DNA from: a bacterium
GTDB taxonomy: Bacteria; Actinomycetota; Acidimicrobiia; Spongiisociales; ZC4RG35
Direction of reading: 5' to 3'
DNA: 64,000 bases
NCBI GenBank assembly: GCA_028823995.1
Contig: JAPPFD010000016.1
Coordinates: forward strand, 1-64,000
Below are positions 17,613-27,550 of the stretch, piece after piece. The position numbers and the translations under genes were made by a program. Every line of letters begins with the position of its first letter. The stretch's first letter is position 1. Under the pieces are notes generated by a model. It did no database searches. It saw only the letters and a list, made by a program, of their open reading frames with translations, and was not told where the DNA came from.

Positions 17613-18112
17613 CTTGCTGGAGTCGGCTTCCGGAGTCAAAGCCATTCACCAACCGTTCCCCGTTCACCTCCCTTCTAGCCTATTCGTCGAACTGGGTGGC
17701 CGGCCCGCTGTAAGGAGCTGGGAGGGCGCAGGTAGGCTACAGGATCACAGTGTGGGACACTGTGTGGGATGTGCCAGCAGCAGAGGACTATCTACCTGGG
17801 CGTTCGCGATCCCGTCACCTCCACCGGCCACTGGTTTCTCCTGGTTTCCTTTCTTGAGGGTGCTGACGGTTTCTTGAGGTTTCGATCATCTCTGTTGTCC
17901 CATCTAAACAGCCATATTCTCATGAAAAGGGAACAGTGGTTGGTAGGCTATTAGATGGTTCTTGATTATTCCGTAGGTTTCTGGTAGTTTCATCGCAGTG
18001 GGGGACCCGCCTGATTTGCGTCGTCGTAGGGACCCCGGTGTCACAACCCACGCCACCACCGGAATCGGTCAACATCTTTGACCGGCCTCTACCAGGAGAA
18101 GGGGGAGCTGAA

Positions 18113-18595
18113 GTGTCGTCGAGACTGAGTTTGTGGTTGTCAGCATCGGCTCTGGTTATCTCCGTGGCTGCATTGGTCACTGCCTTTGTCGCGCCCGGTG
18201 AGCAGGCCGCCCTGCCGACGAAGGACGAGCCTGGCGCGTACACGCATGCAGTCGTGGACGATGCCATCAGGCGCTACGAGCGGACCGGCCTTGAGGCAAC
18301 AGTCGCTTACTATGACGATCCAGCAAATGTAGACGGCGAATGGTATGTGTTCATCCTCGACCTGCAGGGCAATTACATTGCGCACCCCAACCCGGATACT
18401 CGGGAGTGGACGTACGAAGAACAGTTCGACGCGACTGGATACTTCATCGGTGATGACCTGCTATCCGCCACGGAGGAGGGCCGGTGGATTCACTACACGT
18501 GGTACAACCCGGCCTCCGGGGAAGCGGGCCAGAAGCACAGTTGGGTGGTCTTGCACGAAGACATGGTGTTCGGCTCTGGATGGTACGAAAACTGA
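18113..18595 (+). CDS. Membrane-anchored extracytoplasmic Cache-type sensor domain
   Basis: About 160 residues. The start GTG 18113 is preferred because GGGGGAG lies 6 nt before it; GTG 18038 would add 25 Pro-rich residues. One N-terminal membrane segment (LWLSASALVISVAALVTAFV) is followed by an outside domain with the small-molecule-binding Cache pattern: AVVDDAIRRYERTGLEATVA, YYDDPANVDGEWYVFILD, then GNYIAHPNP. No kinase, HAMP or methyl-accepting part is attached, so it cannot signal alone. It may be a solute-sensing accessory subunit or a remnant of a larger receptor. Confidence 0.65.
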   Translation: MSSRLSLWLSASALVISVAALVTAFVAPGEQAALPTKDEPGAYTHAVVDDAIRRYERTGLEATVAYYDDPANVDGEWYVFILDLQGNYIAHPNPDTREWTYEEQFDATGYFIGDDLLSATEEGRWIHYTWYNPASGEAGQKHSWVVLHEDMVFGSGWYEN

Positions 18596-18719
18596 CCCGG
18601 CTCAGGCTGGTTTCCTGAGATTGTCGTGATCCGGGGCGCGTCGTTCCAGGTTCGTGGCTGGGGGGTTTCCCTGTGGCCCTGCGGGGTCGAAATGGGGGAA
18701 GGCTCGTTTGAGGGTGTCT

Positions 18720-19964
18720 TCAATTCTGGAAGAGGATCGTTTCCAGCTCTTCGATCCGCTCGTCCCGCGTAAACCGCCAGATGCCTATGTAGCCCTGGCG
18801 CAGGTCGCCGTTGCTGTCCCAGTCCAGGGAGTTGGCGGCCCCTTGGTAGTCGATCTGGCCACCGGCGGCGAGCATGCGAAGGCCCTCGGCGACTCCCTCG
18901 GGAGTCCCCAGGACCGGTTCCCCGGGCGGACTGCCGATGGACCGCAGCTGGTCCCGTATGGCTGCACCGTCGAGGCTTCCGGCCGCCTGGGCTGCCAGGG
19001 CCAGCGCAACGGTGGCGTCGTAGGTCTCTTTGACGTAGGTGAGTTGGGGAGGCCCTCCATACGCGGCCTCGAAGGCCGCGTCCCACGCGGCGGCGGCGTC
19101 GTTGGCCGGGGCGGGGGCCCCTGCGGTGCCGTACATGTCGCCCAGCCGGTCGCCTCCCATCTCCTTGACCAGGCTCGACCTCTTGCTGGCATCGCCGAAC
19201 AGGAACTGGGTGTAGATGCCCTCATCCAGCGCCTCTCGAACGATGGCCACCGCCTGATGCTCGAAGGCGATCACCACCAGCGCCTGGGCGCCAGCGCCGG
19301 CGCTCTCCTGCAGATCCGCAAGATGGACCGTCTGTTCGGGGTCGACGGGAACGGCGCGCAGTTGCCCGTCCCACGACTCCTCGAAGCTGCGAGCCAGACC
19401 ACGACCGTACGGGTCATCGACGTAGATCAGACCCACGTTGTCGAAGCCTCGCTCGCCGGTCACGCGGGCGAGGACCGGGCCTTGGGCGGTGTCCGAGAGG
19501 GCTGTGCGGTAAAAGTAGCCGTCGTCGGCGGCCGCGGTCAACTGAGGGGAGGTGGCCGAGGGGCTGATGGTCGGCACCCTGGCCGGTCCGGCGACCATCT
19601 CCGCAACGGGTAAGGCGATGACGCTGGCGTTGGGCCCCACGATGGCATGGACGCCCTCCGACTCCACGAGTCGCCGCGCCGCCTCGACCCCTACCCGAGG
19701 GTCTAGCGTGGAGTCGGCCTCCACGCTCTCCACCGGCCTCCCGAGCACCCCTCCGGCCTCGTTGACGTGCCGTATAGCCAGATCGAAGGCCCGCTTCCTA
19801 TCAGCCGCTGTCTCCGGAGCGCCGCTGAAGTCCAGCAGCAGCCCGATCTTCATGGGCGCAGAAGTCTCCGGTTCCTCCCCAGCGCTTTCATCGCAGGCCA
19901 CGGCGGCGAGGAGCAGGCTAGCCGCCACCAAGAGTCGAAACAGGTTCGGCATAGCTGACAACAT
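18720..19964 (-). CDS. Branched-chain amino-acid-type ABC substrate-binding lipoprotein
   Basis: A periplasmic-binding-protein type I fold (LivK-like, Peripla_BP_6) of about 414 residues. From ATG 19964 (GGCGAGG upstream) the signal peptide ends in a lipobox, LLLAAVAC. The mature part begins MKIGLLLDFSGAPETAADRK and has typical blocks AFDLAIRHVNEAGGVLGRPV, AIVGPNASV and GLIYVDDPYGRG. Such proteins capture amino acids or other small polar solutes. No permease or ATPase genes are adjacent, so it is an orphan here and must work with a transporter elsewhere or serve as a sensor. GTG 19979 is an alternative start. Confidence 0.85.
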   Translation of the reverse strand: MLSAMPNLFRLLVAASLLLAAVACDESAGEEPETSAPMKIGLLLDFSGAPETAADRKRAFDLAIRHVNEAGGVLGRPVESVEADSTLDPRVGVEAARRLVESEGVHAIVGPNASVIALPVAEMVAGPARVPTISPSATSPQLTAAADDGYFYRTALSDTAQGPVLARVTGERGFDNVGLIYVDDPYGRGLARSFEESWDGQLRAVPVDPEQTVHLADLQESAGAGAQALVVIAFEHQAVAIVREALDEGIYTQFLFGDASKRSSLVKEMGGDRLGDMYGTAGAPAPANDAAAAWDAAFEAAYGGPPQLTYVKETYDATVALALAAQAAGSLDGAAIRDQLRSIGSPPGEPVLGTPEGVAEGLRMLAAGGQIDYQGAANSLDWDSNGDLRQGYIGIWRFTRDERIEELETILFQN

Positions 19965-20231
19965 GCCCTCGCCAATCACTAGGTGACCGCGGAGAATAGC
20001 TAACCGGGCGTCGGAGCACCCGGCCTCATCCCGAGGACCCTGGCATTGTGGCGGTGGCTACCCAAGGGCCAAAGCCGCTGCTCGTTAGAGAGAACATGTA
20101 GTGTCGGCGCGATGTCTTCCCTTCCCAAAACACTGGCCGTTTCGCGCCGTCATGTACCGCTCAAACCGGCGCTCCGGCTCATCCGCTCTCGCACACCGCA
20201 GGGATCCCATGTTCGGATTCGTTCCCGGACG

Positions 20232-22814
20232 ATGGTCAGGGCGGCGCTGGTGCTGTGGTTGGCGGTGTCGACCACCGTCGGTCCGGTCTGGATCGGCCAA
20301 GGGCCGGGAGTGGCTACGGCGTTGGCCGACGAGGCCAGTGACCGCCGGGCTCTGGCGGCTCTGTACCGGGCCACCGACGGCGAACGGTGGGGACGGTCCG
20401 GGAACTGGCTGGAGGATGTCCCCCTAGGCGAATGGGAGGGCGTGACGACCGACCGCGACGGACGGGTCACCGCCCTGTCGCTGACTGGGAACCACCTGGC
20501 GGGAGAGCTTCCCCCGGAGATCGGGAGTCTGTCCGAGTTGCGAGAACTGGACCTGAGCGGCAATTACCTGTCGGGAGAATTGCCGGTGGAGATCGGGAGT
20601 CTGTCCGAACTGCAGGAGCTGAACCTGGGCCGGAACCACCTGGAGGGCGAAATTGCCTGGCAACTCGGAAACCTGGTCGAGTTGCAGGAGTTGATTCTCG
20701 ATTCGAACCGGTTCACGGGTCCGCTTCCGGCCTCCTTCGGGGCGCTCGGAAACCTGAGGGTGCTGGATGTAAGTGACAACGACCTATCGGGCGAGATTCC
20801 GAACGGGTGGCGCAGCCTGAGACGGTTGACCCACCTGGTGCTGCGGGCCAACTCGATCGAGGGGCTGATTCCTGCCTGGCTCGGTGAGTTGACGGACCTG
20901 CAGTGGCTGGACCTCAGCTACAACCTGTTGACGGGAGACATACCGCCGGAACTGGGAAGGCTGAAGGACCTGTCGGCGCTCTATCTGAGCTTCAACGAGT
21001 TGTTCGGCGACATCCCTCCCGAACTGGGTGAACTCGCCAGCCTGCAGATCCTCAACCTGCGGGTAAACCGGCTTTCGGGTGAGATTCCCGCTGAGTTGGG
21101 CAGGCTCGGCAATCTGCGCATCATGAATCTGTGGAACAACCGCCTGTCTGGTGAGATTCCCCCTCAACTGGGTTCTCTGACCAGCCTCCGGCGGCTCGAC
21201 ATGGACTCCAACAACCTGTCGGGAGAGATCCCGGCAGAGCTTGGCAACCTCACCGACCTGCGCGAGTTGTGGCTCCAGGGCAACCAGCTAACCGGCGCTA
21301 TTCCCGCCCAGTTGGGCAATCTCTCCGAACTTGATCGCCTGTACCTGCACAACAACCGACTCTCGGGAGAGATCCCGTCCGCACTCTCCTATCTCTCCAA
21401 ACTCTCCAGGCTGTGGCTGGGGCGGAACCAGTTGTCGGGGGAGATCCCCGCCTGGCTTGGCAATCTCGCCAACCTAACCCAGTTGTACCTTCGGTCCAAT
21501 CAATTCTCAGGGGAGATCCCGGCTACCTTGGGCAACCTGACCAATCTGGAGAGGCTGAATCTGTGGAACAACCGCCTGTCGGGGGAGATCCCGCCGGAAC
21601 TCGGGAATCTGACCAATCTTCGCCGGTTGCACCTGGATGGAAACGACCTGTCGGGGGAGATCCCCGCTGAACTCGCCGGGCTCGTCAACCTCGAGGAACT
21701 GGCTTTGCAGGACAACCGGTTGTCCGGCCGGCTCGGGTCCTGGTTGGGTGACCTGGGCAACCTGGAACGCCTGGCCCTGCACGACAACCTCCTATCGGGT
21801 CCCGTTCCCGTTTCGCTCGGCAACCTCGCCAACCTCTCGGTTCTGACCCTGGATCGCAACGAGTTGTCGGGCCCGGTGCCCGGCGGGCTGGGAAGGCTCA
21901 CCGATTTGGTGCGTCTGCGGCTCGGCCACAACCGACTGTCGGGGGAGATTCCGGCGGAACTCGGCTGGCTCGTGAACCTGTCCGAACTGGGTTTGGAGCA
22001 CAACGACCTGATCGGGGAGATTCCTGCTGAGCTGGGAAGCCTCAGCGAGCTCACCGGTTTGCGGCTCGGCCACAACACCCTGTGGGGGGAGATCCCGGCG
22101 GAACTGGGGAACCTGGGGAAACTCGCGTCTCTCAACCTGGAGCACAACAAACTGTGGGGCGAGATCCCGGCGGAACTGGGCGATCTGGAGAACCTCGTCG
22201 AACTGCATCTGGGCCACAATGACCTGACCGGGGAGATACCGGCCCAGTTGGGGAGACTCCTCGGCCTGGTCCGTCTGGACCTCGGTGGAAACTGGCTGTG
22301 GGGCGAGATTCCTCGAGACTTCGGCTCGCTGGTTTCGCTGGAACACCTGGACCTGGGGGACAACCAGTTGACCGAGCACATACCCATCGAATTCGGGAAG
22401 CTCACCAACCTCAGGGTGCTGGATCTGAGCAGCAACCGCCTGTCCCGGGAGATTCCCCGCCAACTGGGCGGCCTCACCCACCTGGAGACGCTGAACCTCC
22501 AGTACAACGGGCTGTGGAGTTCGATACCCAGGGAGTTGGGAGAACTGACCGGCCTGAGACACCTGGCGCTGGGCAACAACAGCCTCTCGGGTGAGATTCC
22601 GGCCGAACTCGGCACGCTGGCGGCGCTGGTGGAGTTGAACCTCAGCGGCAATCGGCTGTCCGGGCAGATTCCCGCCGAGTTGGGCGGCCTCGCCAACCTC
22701 ACCTACCTGCTGGTCGGCGACAACCGGCTGAGCGGCTGTCTACCGGCCGAATGGCAGCAACTGGAGACCGTGGTCGACGATCTGGAGGATCTCGACTTGC
22801 CGTTCTGCCCCTGA
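20232..22814 (+). CDS. Secreted leucine-rich-repeat protein, 32 plant-type repeats
   Basis: From ATG 20232 a signal peptide (VLWLAVSTTVGPVWIG, then GVATALA) precedes a cap DRRALAALYRATDGERWGRS with the W...W.GVT pattern of plant-type LRR N-caps. I count 32 consecutive 24-residue repeats of the form LGxLxxLxxLxLxxNxLSGEIPxE. The last repeat is followed by two cysteines (LSGCLPAEW and FCP) that could close the solenoid. There is no membrane anchor, LPXTG or SLH unit. Plant-type LRR proteins in bacteria mediate protein-protein contact, often with eukaryotic hosts or other cells. Upstream starts (ATG 20112 or 20046) are possible. It is convergent with the PPC protein. Confidence 0.85.
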   Translation: MVRAALVLWLAVSTTVGPVWIGQGPGVATALADEASDRRALAALYRATDGERWGRSGNWLEDVPLGEWEGVTTDRDGRVTALSLTGNHLAGELPPEIGSLSELRELDLSGNYLSGELPVEIGSLSELQELNLGRNHLEGEIAWQLGNLVELQELILDSNRFTGPLPASFGALGNLRVLDVSDNDLSGEIPNGWRSLRRLTHLVLRANSIEGLIPAWLGELTDLQWLDLSYNLLTGDIPPELGRLKDLSALYLSFNELFGDIPPELGELASLQILNLRVNRLSGEIPAELGRLGNLRIMNLWNNRLSGEIPPQLGSLTSLRRLDMDSNNLSGEIPAELGNLTDLRELWLQGNQLTGAIPAQLGNLSELDRLYLHNNRLSGEIPSALSYLSKLSRLWLGRNQLSGEIPAWLGNLANLTQLYLRSNQFSGEIPATLGNLTNLERLNLWNNRLSGEIPPELGNLTNLRRLHLDGNDLSGEIPAELAGLVNLEELALQDNRLSGRLGSWLGDLGNLERLALHDNLLSGPVPVSLGNLANLSVLTLDRNELSGPVPGGLGRLTDLVRLRLGHNRLSGEIPAELGWLVNLSELGLEHNDLIGEIPAELGSLSELTGLRLGHNTLWGEIPAELGNLGKLASLNLEHNKLWGEIPAELGDLENLVELHLGHNDLTGEIPAQLGRLLGLVRLDLGGNWLWGEIPRDFGSLVSLEHLDLGDNQLTEHIPIEFGKLTNLRVLDLSSNRLSREIPRQLGGLTHLETLNLQYNGLWSSIPRELGELTGLRHLALGNNSLSGEIPAELGTLAALVELNLSGNRLSGQIPAELGGLANLTYLLVGDNRLSGCLPAEWQQLETVVDDLEDLDLPFCP

Positions 22815-22836
22815 GACTGGCCGGTGGGGAATCCGG

Positions 22837-25332
22837 CTACTCTTCACCGGGGCCCGGCGGGTCCGTCAACATCGCGGCGGGTACTTCGATCTCGCTGCTG
22901 CGGAACCAGACGCCCACCGGGAGGTCCGCCGGGAGGTAGCGAAGGCCGGGGGTGATCGTCTCGCCGTCGGCGCCGACGAATCCCACCTCGGTCCGGCCAC
23001 CGGCAATGCGCCGCGCCCGAACCTTCCCAATCGAGCCGTCTCCCACCTCTACGTCCCCGCTCACGTGCCAAGCGCCCACCGGGGTGTCGAGAGACAGGAA
23101 TCGCCGCGGCGGCAGGATTATCCGGCCGCCGGCAAGCTCGATGCCGTGCTCCAGGAGGCCGTCCTCGCCTAACCGGGAGACCACGCGCAACCGGTAGGAC
23201 TCGGGGCCGGGGGCCGGGGGCGTGGCGAGGCCGAGCATCCTGCGAAGCTCGGGACTGTGGCTGATCGCGAGGCGTCTAAGGAAACGGAGGTTCGCCGCGC
23301 GGGCCGTCTCAACCGCGCACAGTGCGCCGTCGACCGCCAAACCTTGAACCGGCCGGACCGCACGCATCTCGACGTCGAGAGCGAGCAACTGGTCGACGTT
23401 GGCGACGTCCGCTGTCTCAAGCGCGTGGCGCAGTGCATCCGACCCGGGGTTGCAGACTGCCTGGTCCGCCATCATCTCCCGGACGTCTGCATCCCTCCAT
23501 CCCTCCTCGGCGTCCCGGGCGGAGGTGACGATCTCCCCAGCCGTCACTGCCGCAGCCACGACGCTTTCGGCATAGGCGACCTGGGAGTGGGTCTCGAGCG
23601 CTTCCTCGAACGAAAGCGTGGCGCCGTCGTTGATCCGGTTCTGCAGCGAGCGCCAGGAGGAGGCCATCCACGCGAACTCCGAAGACGCCGCTTCGGCCGC
23701 CTGCAGCACGGAATCCTCGACCCTGATCGGATTGAGGGCCTCCCCGGCGGTCAGGGAGTCGATCATCCCCGATGCGCGGGCCACGGAGTCGTATCGCTGT
23801 GCAAACGCCTCCATGAGGGTCCCCGTCGACAGGTCCGCCACGGTGACCGGGGCCGGTCTCGCTCCATCCGACAGCGCCGCTATCCCCGGCCGCTCGAACA
23901 CGCCGTCCAATAGCTGGGTCAGCACCCCTGCCGTATAGATCGCTCTGAACCGGACCTCCCGATCTACTTCTGAGCCGGTGCCGGATATCACATATGTCGT
24001 GACCTCTCCGTCGCCGTCGTATACCGTGGTCACCGTGTATGTGTCGCCGTCTACCCGCACGTCCACGGGTTCGAATACCGGACCGCTCAGAACCATCAGG
24101 TTCTGCCACAGGCCGTGGAACCCGATCTCGACGCCCTCCCTGTCGTATGTGACGATTCCGACGAACAGCCAGGAGGGGCCGGGCCGATTGAAACTGACCT
24201 CGAACGGGGCGACGTCGTCGATCGAGGTGCTGCCTGGGTTAGCCGTCTCGGGCCCTGAGTGATACGAGACTCCGGCCTGCCATTGCCCCTCGACGGCGCC
24301 GAGGCGCTCGAACACACGGGGCCCGACCACGTACAGCACGGCGTAGCCGCCCCGGGCGAGATCGCCCCCCACGTTCCCGGCTCGGTAGTGGACGGGGAAG
24401 GGATCGCCGGCCACCACCGCCGGGGGGACGTGCGCGTCCTCGATCTTCAACTTGGCTAGCTTCTGCTCAGCATTCTCGTCCACCAAGTGGACCGTGAGAT
24501 CGAAGTCGGACCTCAGGGGCTGGTTGTCGCGCTCCAGGTAGGTGGTCGCCTCGATGAAGTATCCACCCGCCGGCAGGTACCGGTCTAAGCGGGAGTTGCG
24601 GCGCTCCCCGCCATCGTCGTTGGCTCCGATTATCGCGCCCGACAGCGAAGCCAGGGACAGGACAGGATCCCCGTCCTCCGACGTCAGGTCGATTCGCACG
24701 CGGCCGCCCTGCTCGAGGTTGAACGTGTAACCGTGAGCGGGATGCTCGACGACGAAGCGCGACCCGCACGTGTCAAGCGTCCAGGACCCGGATGCGGTGA
24801 GATCGGCGCCCGGTTCCAGCGTGCCGAGATGCACCGGCTCGCAACCGGAGACGTAGCTGACGGAGACGGCGAAGTCTGCAGGTCCGCGGCTCCGACCTCC
24901 GGCTGTGGTTGCCTCGATCATGTATGTGCCGGGCAGCAGGTCTCGCTCGACGCGGGCATCGATGCTGCCTCCGCCGTCGTCGTTGTCAGCGATGCGGCTG
25001 CCGTCCTCCGCCAGCAGGTAGAGGTATGGGTCGGCCCCAGCGGATGTCAGGTCGATCCGGACTCTCCCGGCGGTAGCGACCTGAAACCGATAGGTATGGG
25101 CGTCGCTGTCGGCGCGGAACCGAGAATCGCAGTCCTCGGTAGTCCAACGCCCGCTCGCCTCCAACGAGCCTTCGCTCAGAGTCCCGAGGTCTACCACCTC
25201 GCAGTCCGGAGGCTCCTGTCCCATCACGGTTCCCAGTCCCGGAAGGGCGAATACGCTGGCTATGAGGGCGAAGGCGATGCACGCCCGCGCCAGCGCGCGC
25301 ACGCCGGGCCCACTAACTGAGACTCTTTTCAC
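22837..25332 (-). CDS. Secreted protein with two PPC domains
   Basis: An 831-residue secreted protein. A signal peptide (ARACIAFALIASVFALPGLG) is followed by two tandem pre-peptidase C-terminal (PPC) beta-sandwich domains at about residues 60-165 and 185-285. Each contains YRFQ/YTFN, a GRVRIDLTS strand, the NDDGG loop and LPxGxYxIEAT. PPC domains normally sit beside secreted proteases and assist secretion or binding. Here no protease motif is visible. The remaining 540 residues hold a beta-rich part, a helical segment (about 490-690) and a C-terminal beta-rich region. The C-terminal part is not recognised. It ends 22 bp from the LRR gene, tail to tail. Confidence 0.75.
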   Translation of the reverse strand: MKRVSVSGPGVRALARACIAFALIASVFALPGLGTVMGQEPPDCEVVDLGTLSEGSLEASGRWTTEDCDSRFRADSDAHTYRFQVATAGRVRIDLTSAGADPYLYLLAEDGSRIADNDDGGGSIDARVERDLLPGTYMIEATTAGGRSRGPADFAVSVSYVSGCEPVHLGTLEPGADLTASGSWTLDTCGSRFVVEHPAHGYTFNLEQGGRVRIDLTSEDGDPVLSLASLSGAIIGANDDGGERRNSRLDRYLPAGGYFIEATTYLERDNQPLRSDFDLTVHLVDENAEQKLAKLKIEDAHVPPAVVAGDPFPVHYRAGNVGGDLARGGYAVLYVVGPRVFERLGAVEGQWQAGVSYHSGPETANPGSTSIDDVAPFEVSFNRPGPSWLFVGIVTYDREGVEIGFHGLWQNLMVLSGPVFEPVDVRVDGDTYTVTTVYDGDGEVTTYVISGTGSEVDREVRFRAIYTAGVLTQLLDGVFERPGIAALSDGARPAPVTVADLSTGTLMEAFAQRYDSVARASGMIDSLTAGEALNPIRVEDSVLQAAEAASSEFAWMASSWRSLQNRINDGATLSFEEALETHSQVAYAESVVAAAVTAGEIVTSARDAEEGWRDADVREMMADQAVCNPGSDALRHALETADVANVDQLLALDVEMRAVRPVQGLAVDGALCAVETARAANLRFLRRLAISHSPELRRMLGLATPPAPGPESYRLRVVSRLGEDGLLEHGIELAGGRIILPPRRFLSLDTPVGAWHVSGDVEVGDGSIGKVRARRIAGGRTEVGFVGADGETITPGLRYLPADLPVGVWFRSSEIEVPAAMLTDPPGPGEE

Positions 25333-25424
25333 TTCGAACTCCCTTTGCCTTGAGCTGCGGTCATCACCTGCCCGATATTATCCCGACTGTATGGCGCTCC
25401 GGTTCCCCCTCGCGAAGGCTGATC

Positions 25425-26294
25425 ATGATCCTTGAGGGGAACTCGGCCACAACCCGGCTGGAGGGGAAGGTTGTGCTGGTGACAGGCGCGGGCCGGGGTC
25501 TCGGCAGCGGAATCGCCAAGGCTTTCGCGGGAGCGGGTGGGAGGGTGTGCGCCACCGATGTGGATGAGGCGGAGATGGAAGCTTCATTCATGGGGATGGA
25601 GACGAGTGGATCCCGGCTGCTCAAACTCCCTCTGGATGTAACCGACCCTGAAGCGTTCGACTATGTCGTCCGCAGGGTGCTTGATGAATGGGGCAGGTTG
25701 GATGTGTTGGTCCATGCTGCCGTGATAATGCCGTTGATCAGTTTCGAGGAGACATCTCATGCCGGATGGTGGCGTGAGGTCATAATCAATCTGGGTGGCC
25801 TGTTCAATGGGACTAAAGCGGTGTGGGAGGTGATGAAGGACCAAGGTGGCGGGCACATCATGTCCGTGGCCAGCCTCTCCAGTTTTCACGGCTTTGCCAA
25901 TGAGGTTGCATATTGTGTGGGAAAACACGGCCAGGAAGGGTTTACCAAGTCGCTATCCATAGAAGCGGCGCCTCACAATATCGCTATCAACGCCATCGGG
26001 CCCGGAAGGCGAATCAAGCCGTCGGGGGTAACCGTGGCAGAGGCCGAGTCGGTGCCTGAGGACGTGAAGTCGACCTGGGCGGATCCGACCGAACTGGGTC
26101 AGGCCTTTGTTTGGCTGGCCGGCCAGCCTCCAAACAGATTCACTGGACTCTGTTTCAATGCCGGAATGATCGTAGACGCCATCGGCACCGAAGGATGGGA
26201 CTTCGACTTCGCTCCCGGGAAGGTCACGTCGGATCCGGAAGGCATGAAGTCGCGATGGGGATGGTACGCAAGCCAAACAGGCCTGGGGTACTGA
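25425..26294 (+). CDS. Short-chain dehydrogenase/reductase (first paralogue)
   Basis: NAD(P)-dependent SDR of 289 residues from ATG 25425. The nucleotide-binding motif is TGAGRGLGSG, the catalytic serine region MSVASLSS, and the tyrosine-lysine pair is in YCVGKHG. The C-terminus (WDFDFAPGKVTSDPEGM) is shared almost exactly with the second SDR at 27828-28730. The two differ elsewhere, so they are paralogues from an old duplication. It opens a seven-gene run that appears to be a catabolic pathway. The substrate is unknown, probably a hydroxy or keto intermediate. Confidence 0.85.
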   Translation: MILEGNSATTRLEGKVVLVTGAGRGLGSGIAKAFAGAGGRVCATDVDEAEMEASFMGMETSGSRLLKLPLDVTDPEAFDYVVRRVLDEWGRLDVLVHAAVIMPLISFEETSHAGWWREVIINLGGLFNGTKAVWEVMKDQGGGHIMSVASLSSFHGFANEVAYCVGKHGQEGFTKSLSIEAAPHNIAINAIGPGRRIKPSGVTVAEAESVPEDVKSTWADPTELGQAFVWLAGQPPNRFTGLCFNAGMIVDAIGTEGWDFDFAPGKVTSDPEGMKSRWGWYASQTGLGY

Positions 26295-26395
26295 GGTCCT
26301 TCGTCACCCCTCAGGTCTGGTCACCGGGGAGTCGAGAGTCCTAGTCCGGATCGCGAACATTGCCTGCCTGCTCGCACGGCTCTAGATTGGTGTTC

Positions 26396-27550
26396 ATGAC
26401 TCATCCGGTGCTCGCTGCGGCCCGCGACCTCGGCCCGCATATCCGTTCCCGATCGGCGGAGATCGAGGCGCTGGGGACGCTGCCTTTCGACCTGGTCGAT
26501 GCCATCCGGCCGACCGGGGCCTTCCGGCTATGCGTGCCCGACGACCTGGGCGGACCCGGGGTGGCTGTCACTGAGAGCTTGGAGGTCTTCGAGGAGTTGG
26601 CCTACCACGACGGCTCGGTCGGCTGGTGCGTGGCCATCGCATCCACAACGTCGGTGCTGGCGTCGTACCTTCCCGATCCGCACGCCGGAGACCTGTTCGG
26701 CGATCCAGGGGCCATCGGGGGAGGATTCGTGGTTCCCCGGGGCCGGGCGGCGCCCGTCGACGGCGGCCTGCGGGTCTCGGGGCGGTGGCAGTGGGGATCG
26801 GGCGTCAAGCATTGCACAACCATCGGTGGCGGTTGTCTGGTGGTGGGAGCCGACGGAAGGCCCCATCCCCGCGCCGACGGGCTGGCCGCGCCCTTCGTGT
26901 TCATGGATCCTGACGACGTCGAGCTGATAGACACCTGGGACGTGGCCGGACTGGCCGGCACTGGCTCGGTCGACTTCGAGGCGCGCGATGTGTTCGTGCC
27001 TGAGGGACGCTGGGTGCAGATCGGTGCGGCGAGGCCGGTACGGGACAACGCCTGGTCCCGTTTCTCGTTCTTCGGCCTGCTGGCCTGCGGGGTGGCGTCC
27101 GTCGCGGTGGGCATCGCCCGGCGCTCGATCGACGAGTTGGTGGGTCTGGCCGGGGCGAAGAAGCCCCAGGGCAGCACCAGGACGCTGGCCGATCGGGCGG
27201 CGACCCAGGCGGAGGTGGCACAGGCTGAGGCAAGGCTGGCCGCGGCATGGACGCTGCTGCTCGACGGGGTGGATGACGCCTTCGGCGACGCGCGGGCGGG
27301 ACGGCTTTCGAGTATTGACCAGAGGCGCCGCATCCGGCTGGCGGCGACCCATGCCACCCAGACGGCGGCCGATGTGGCCGCGTCGATGTTCAGGACCGCG
27401 GGCGGTGCAGCGGTGTATCGCACGAGCCCGATCCAGCGCTGCTTCCGGGACACCGCCGTGGCGGCCCAGCACGCCATGGTGGCGCCGAGGACGATGGAGA
27501 CAATGGGCCGTATGCGCCTGGGCCTCGACACCGAAACTTCGACTCTGTAA
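26396..27550 (+). CDS. Acyl-CoA-dehydrogenase-fold flavoenzyme (hydroxylase-like)
   Basis: A 384-residue protein from ATG 26396 with the acyl-CoA dehydrogenase fold: an N-terminal helical domain, a middle beta domain (GLRVSGRWQWGSGVKHCTTI) and a C-terminal helical domain (TAGGAAVYRTSPIQRCFRD). The pattern resembles group D flavin monooxygenases and related indole/phenol hydroxylase oxygenase subunits, which use reduced FMN/FADH2 from a partner reductase. True acyl-CoA dehydrogenases carry a catalytic Glu that is not evident here. It lies between two SDR genes on the same strand, suggesting it introduces or removes an oxygen or hydrogen in the same pathway. Confidence 0.7.
   Translation: MTHPVLAAARDLGPHIRSRSAEIEALGTLPFDLVDAIRPTGAFRLCVPDDLGGPGVAVTESLEVFEELAYHDGSVGWCVAIASTTSVLASYLPDPHAGDLFGDPGAIGGGFVVPRGRAAPVDGGLRVSGRWQWGSGVKHCTTIGGGCLVVGADGRPHPRADGLAAPFVFMDPDDVELIDTWDVAGLAGTGSVDFEARDVFVPEGRWVQIGAARPVRDNAWSRFSFFGLLACGVASVAVGIARRSIDELVGLAGAKKPQGSTRTLADRAATQAEVAQAEARLAAAWTLLLDGVDDAFGDARAGRLSSIDQRRRIRLAATHATQTAADVAASMFRTAGGAAVYRTSPIQRCFRDTAVAAQHAMVAPRTMETMGRMRLGLDTETSTL

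Larger units (their letters stand above)
17382..18112. other. Gene-poor region upstream of the XRE-ImmA operon
   Basis: About 730 bp. It contains the operon's AT-rich control region (17400-17460), the right copy of the 19-bp repeat (17594-17612) and short frames without ribosome sites or domains. Nothing else was recognised. Confidence 0.4.

Noticed and set aside
21500-22702. A 400-residue open frame antisense to the LRR gene, and another at 21792-22562
   Set aside because: They mirror the 72-bp periodicity of the LRR coding strand, have Arg/Ser- or Gln/Val-rich low-complexity composition and no ribosome site; repeat DNA keeps antisense frames open.
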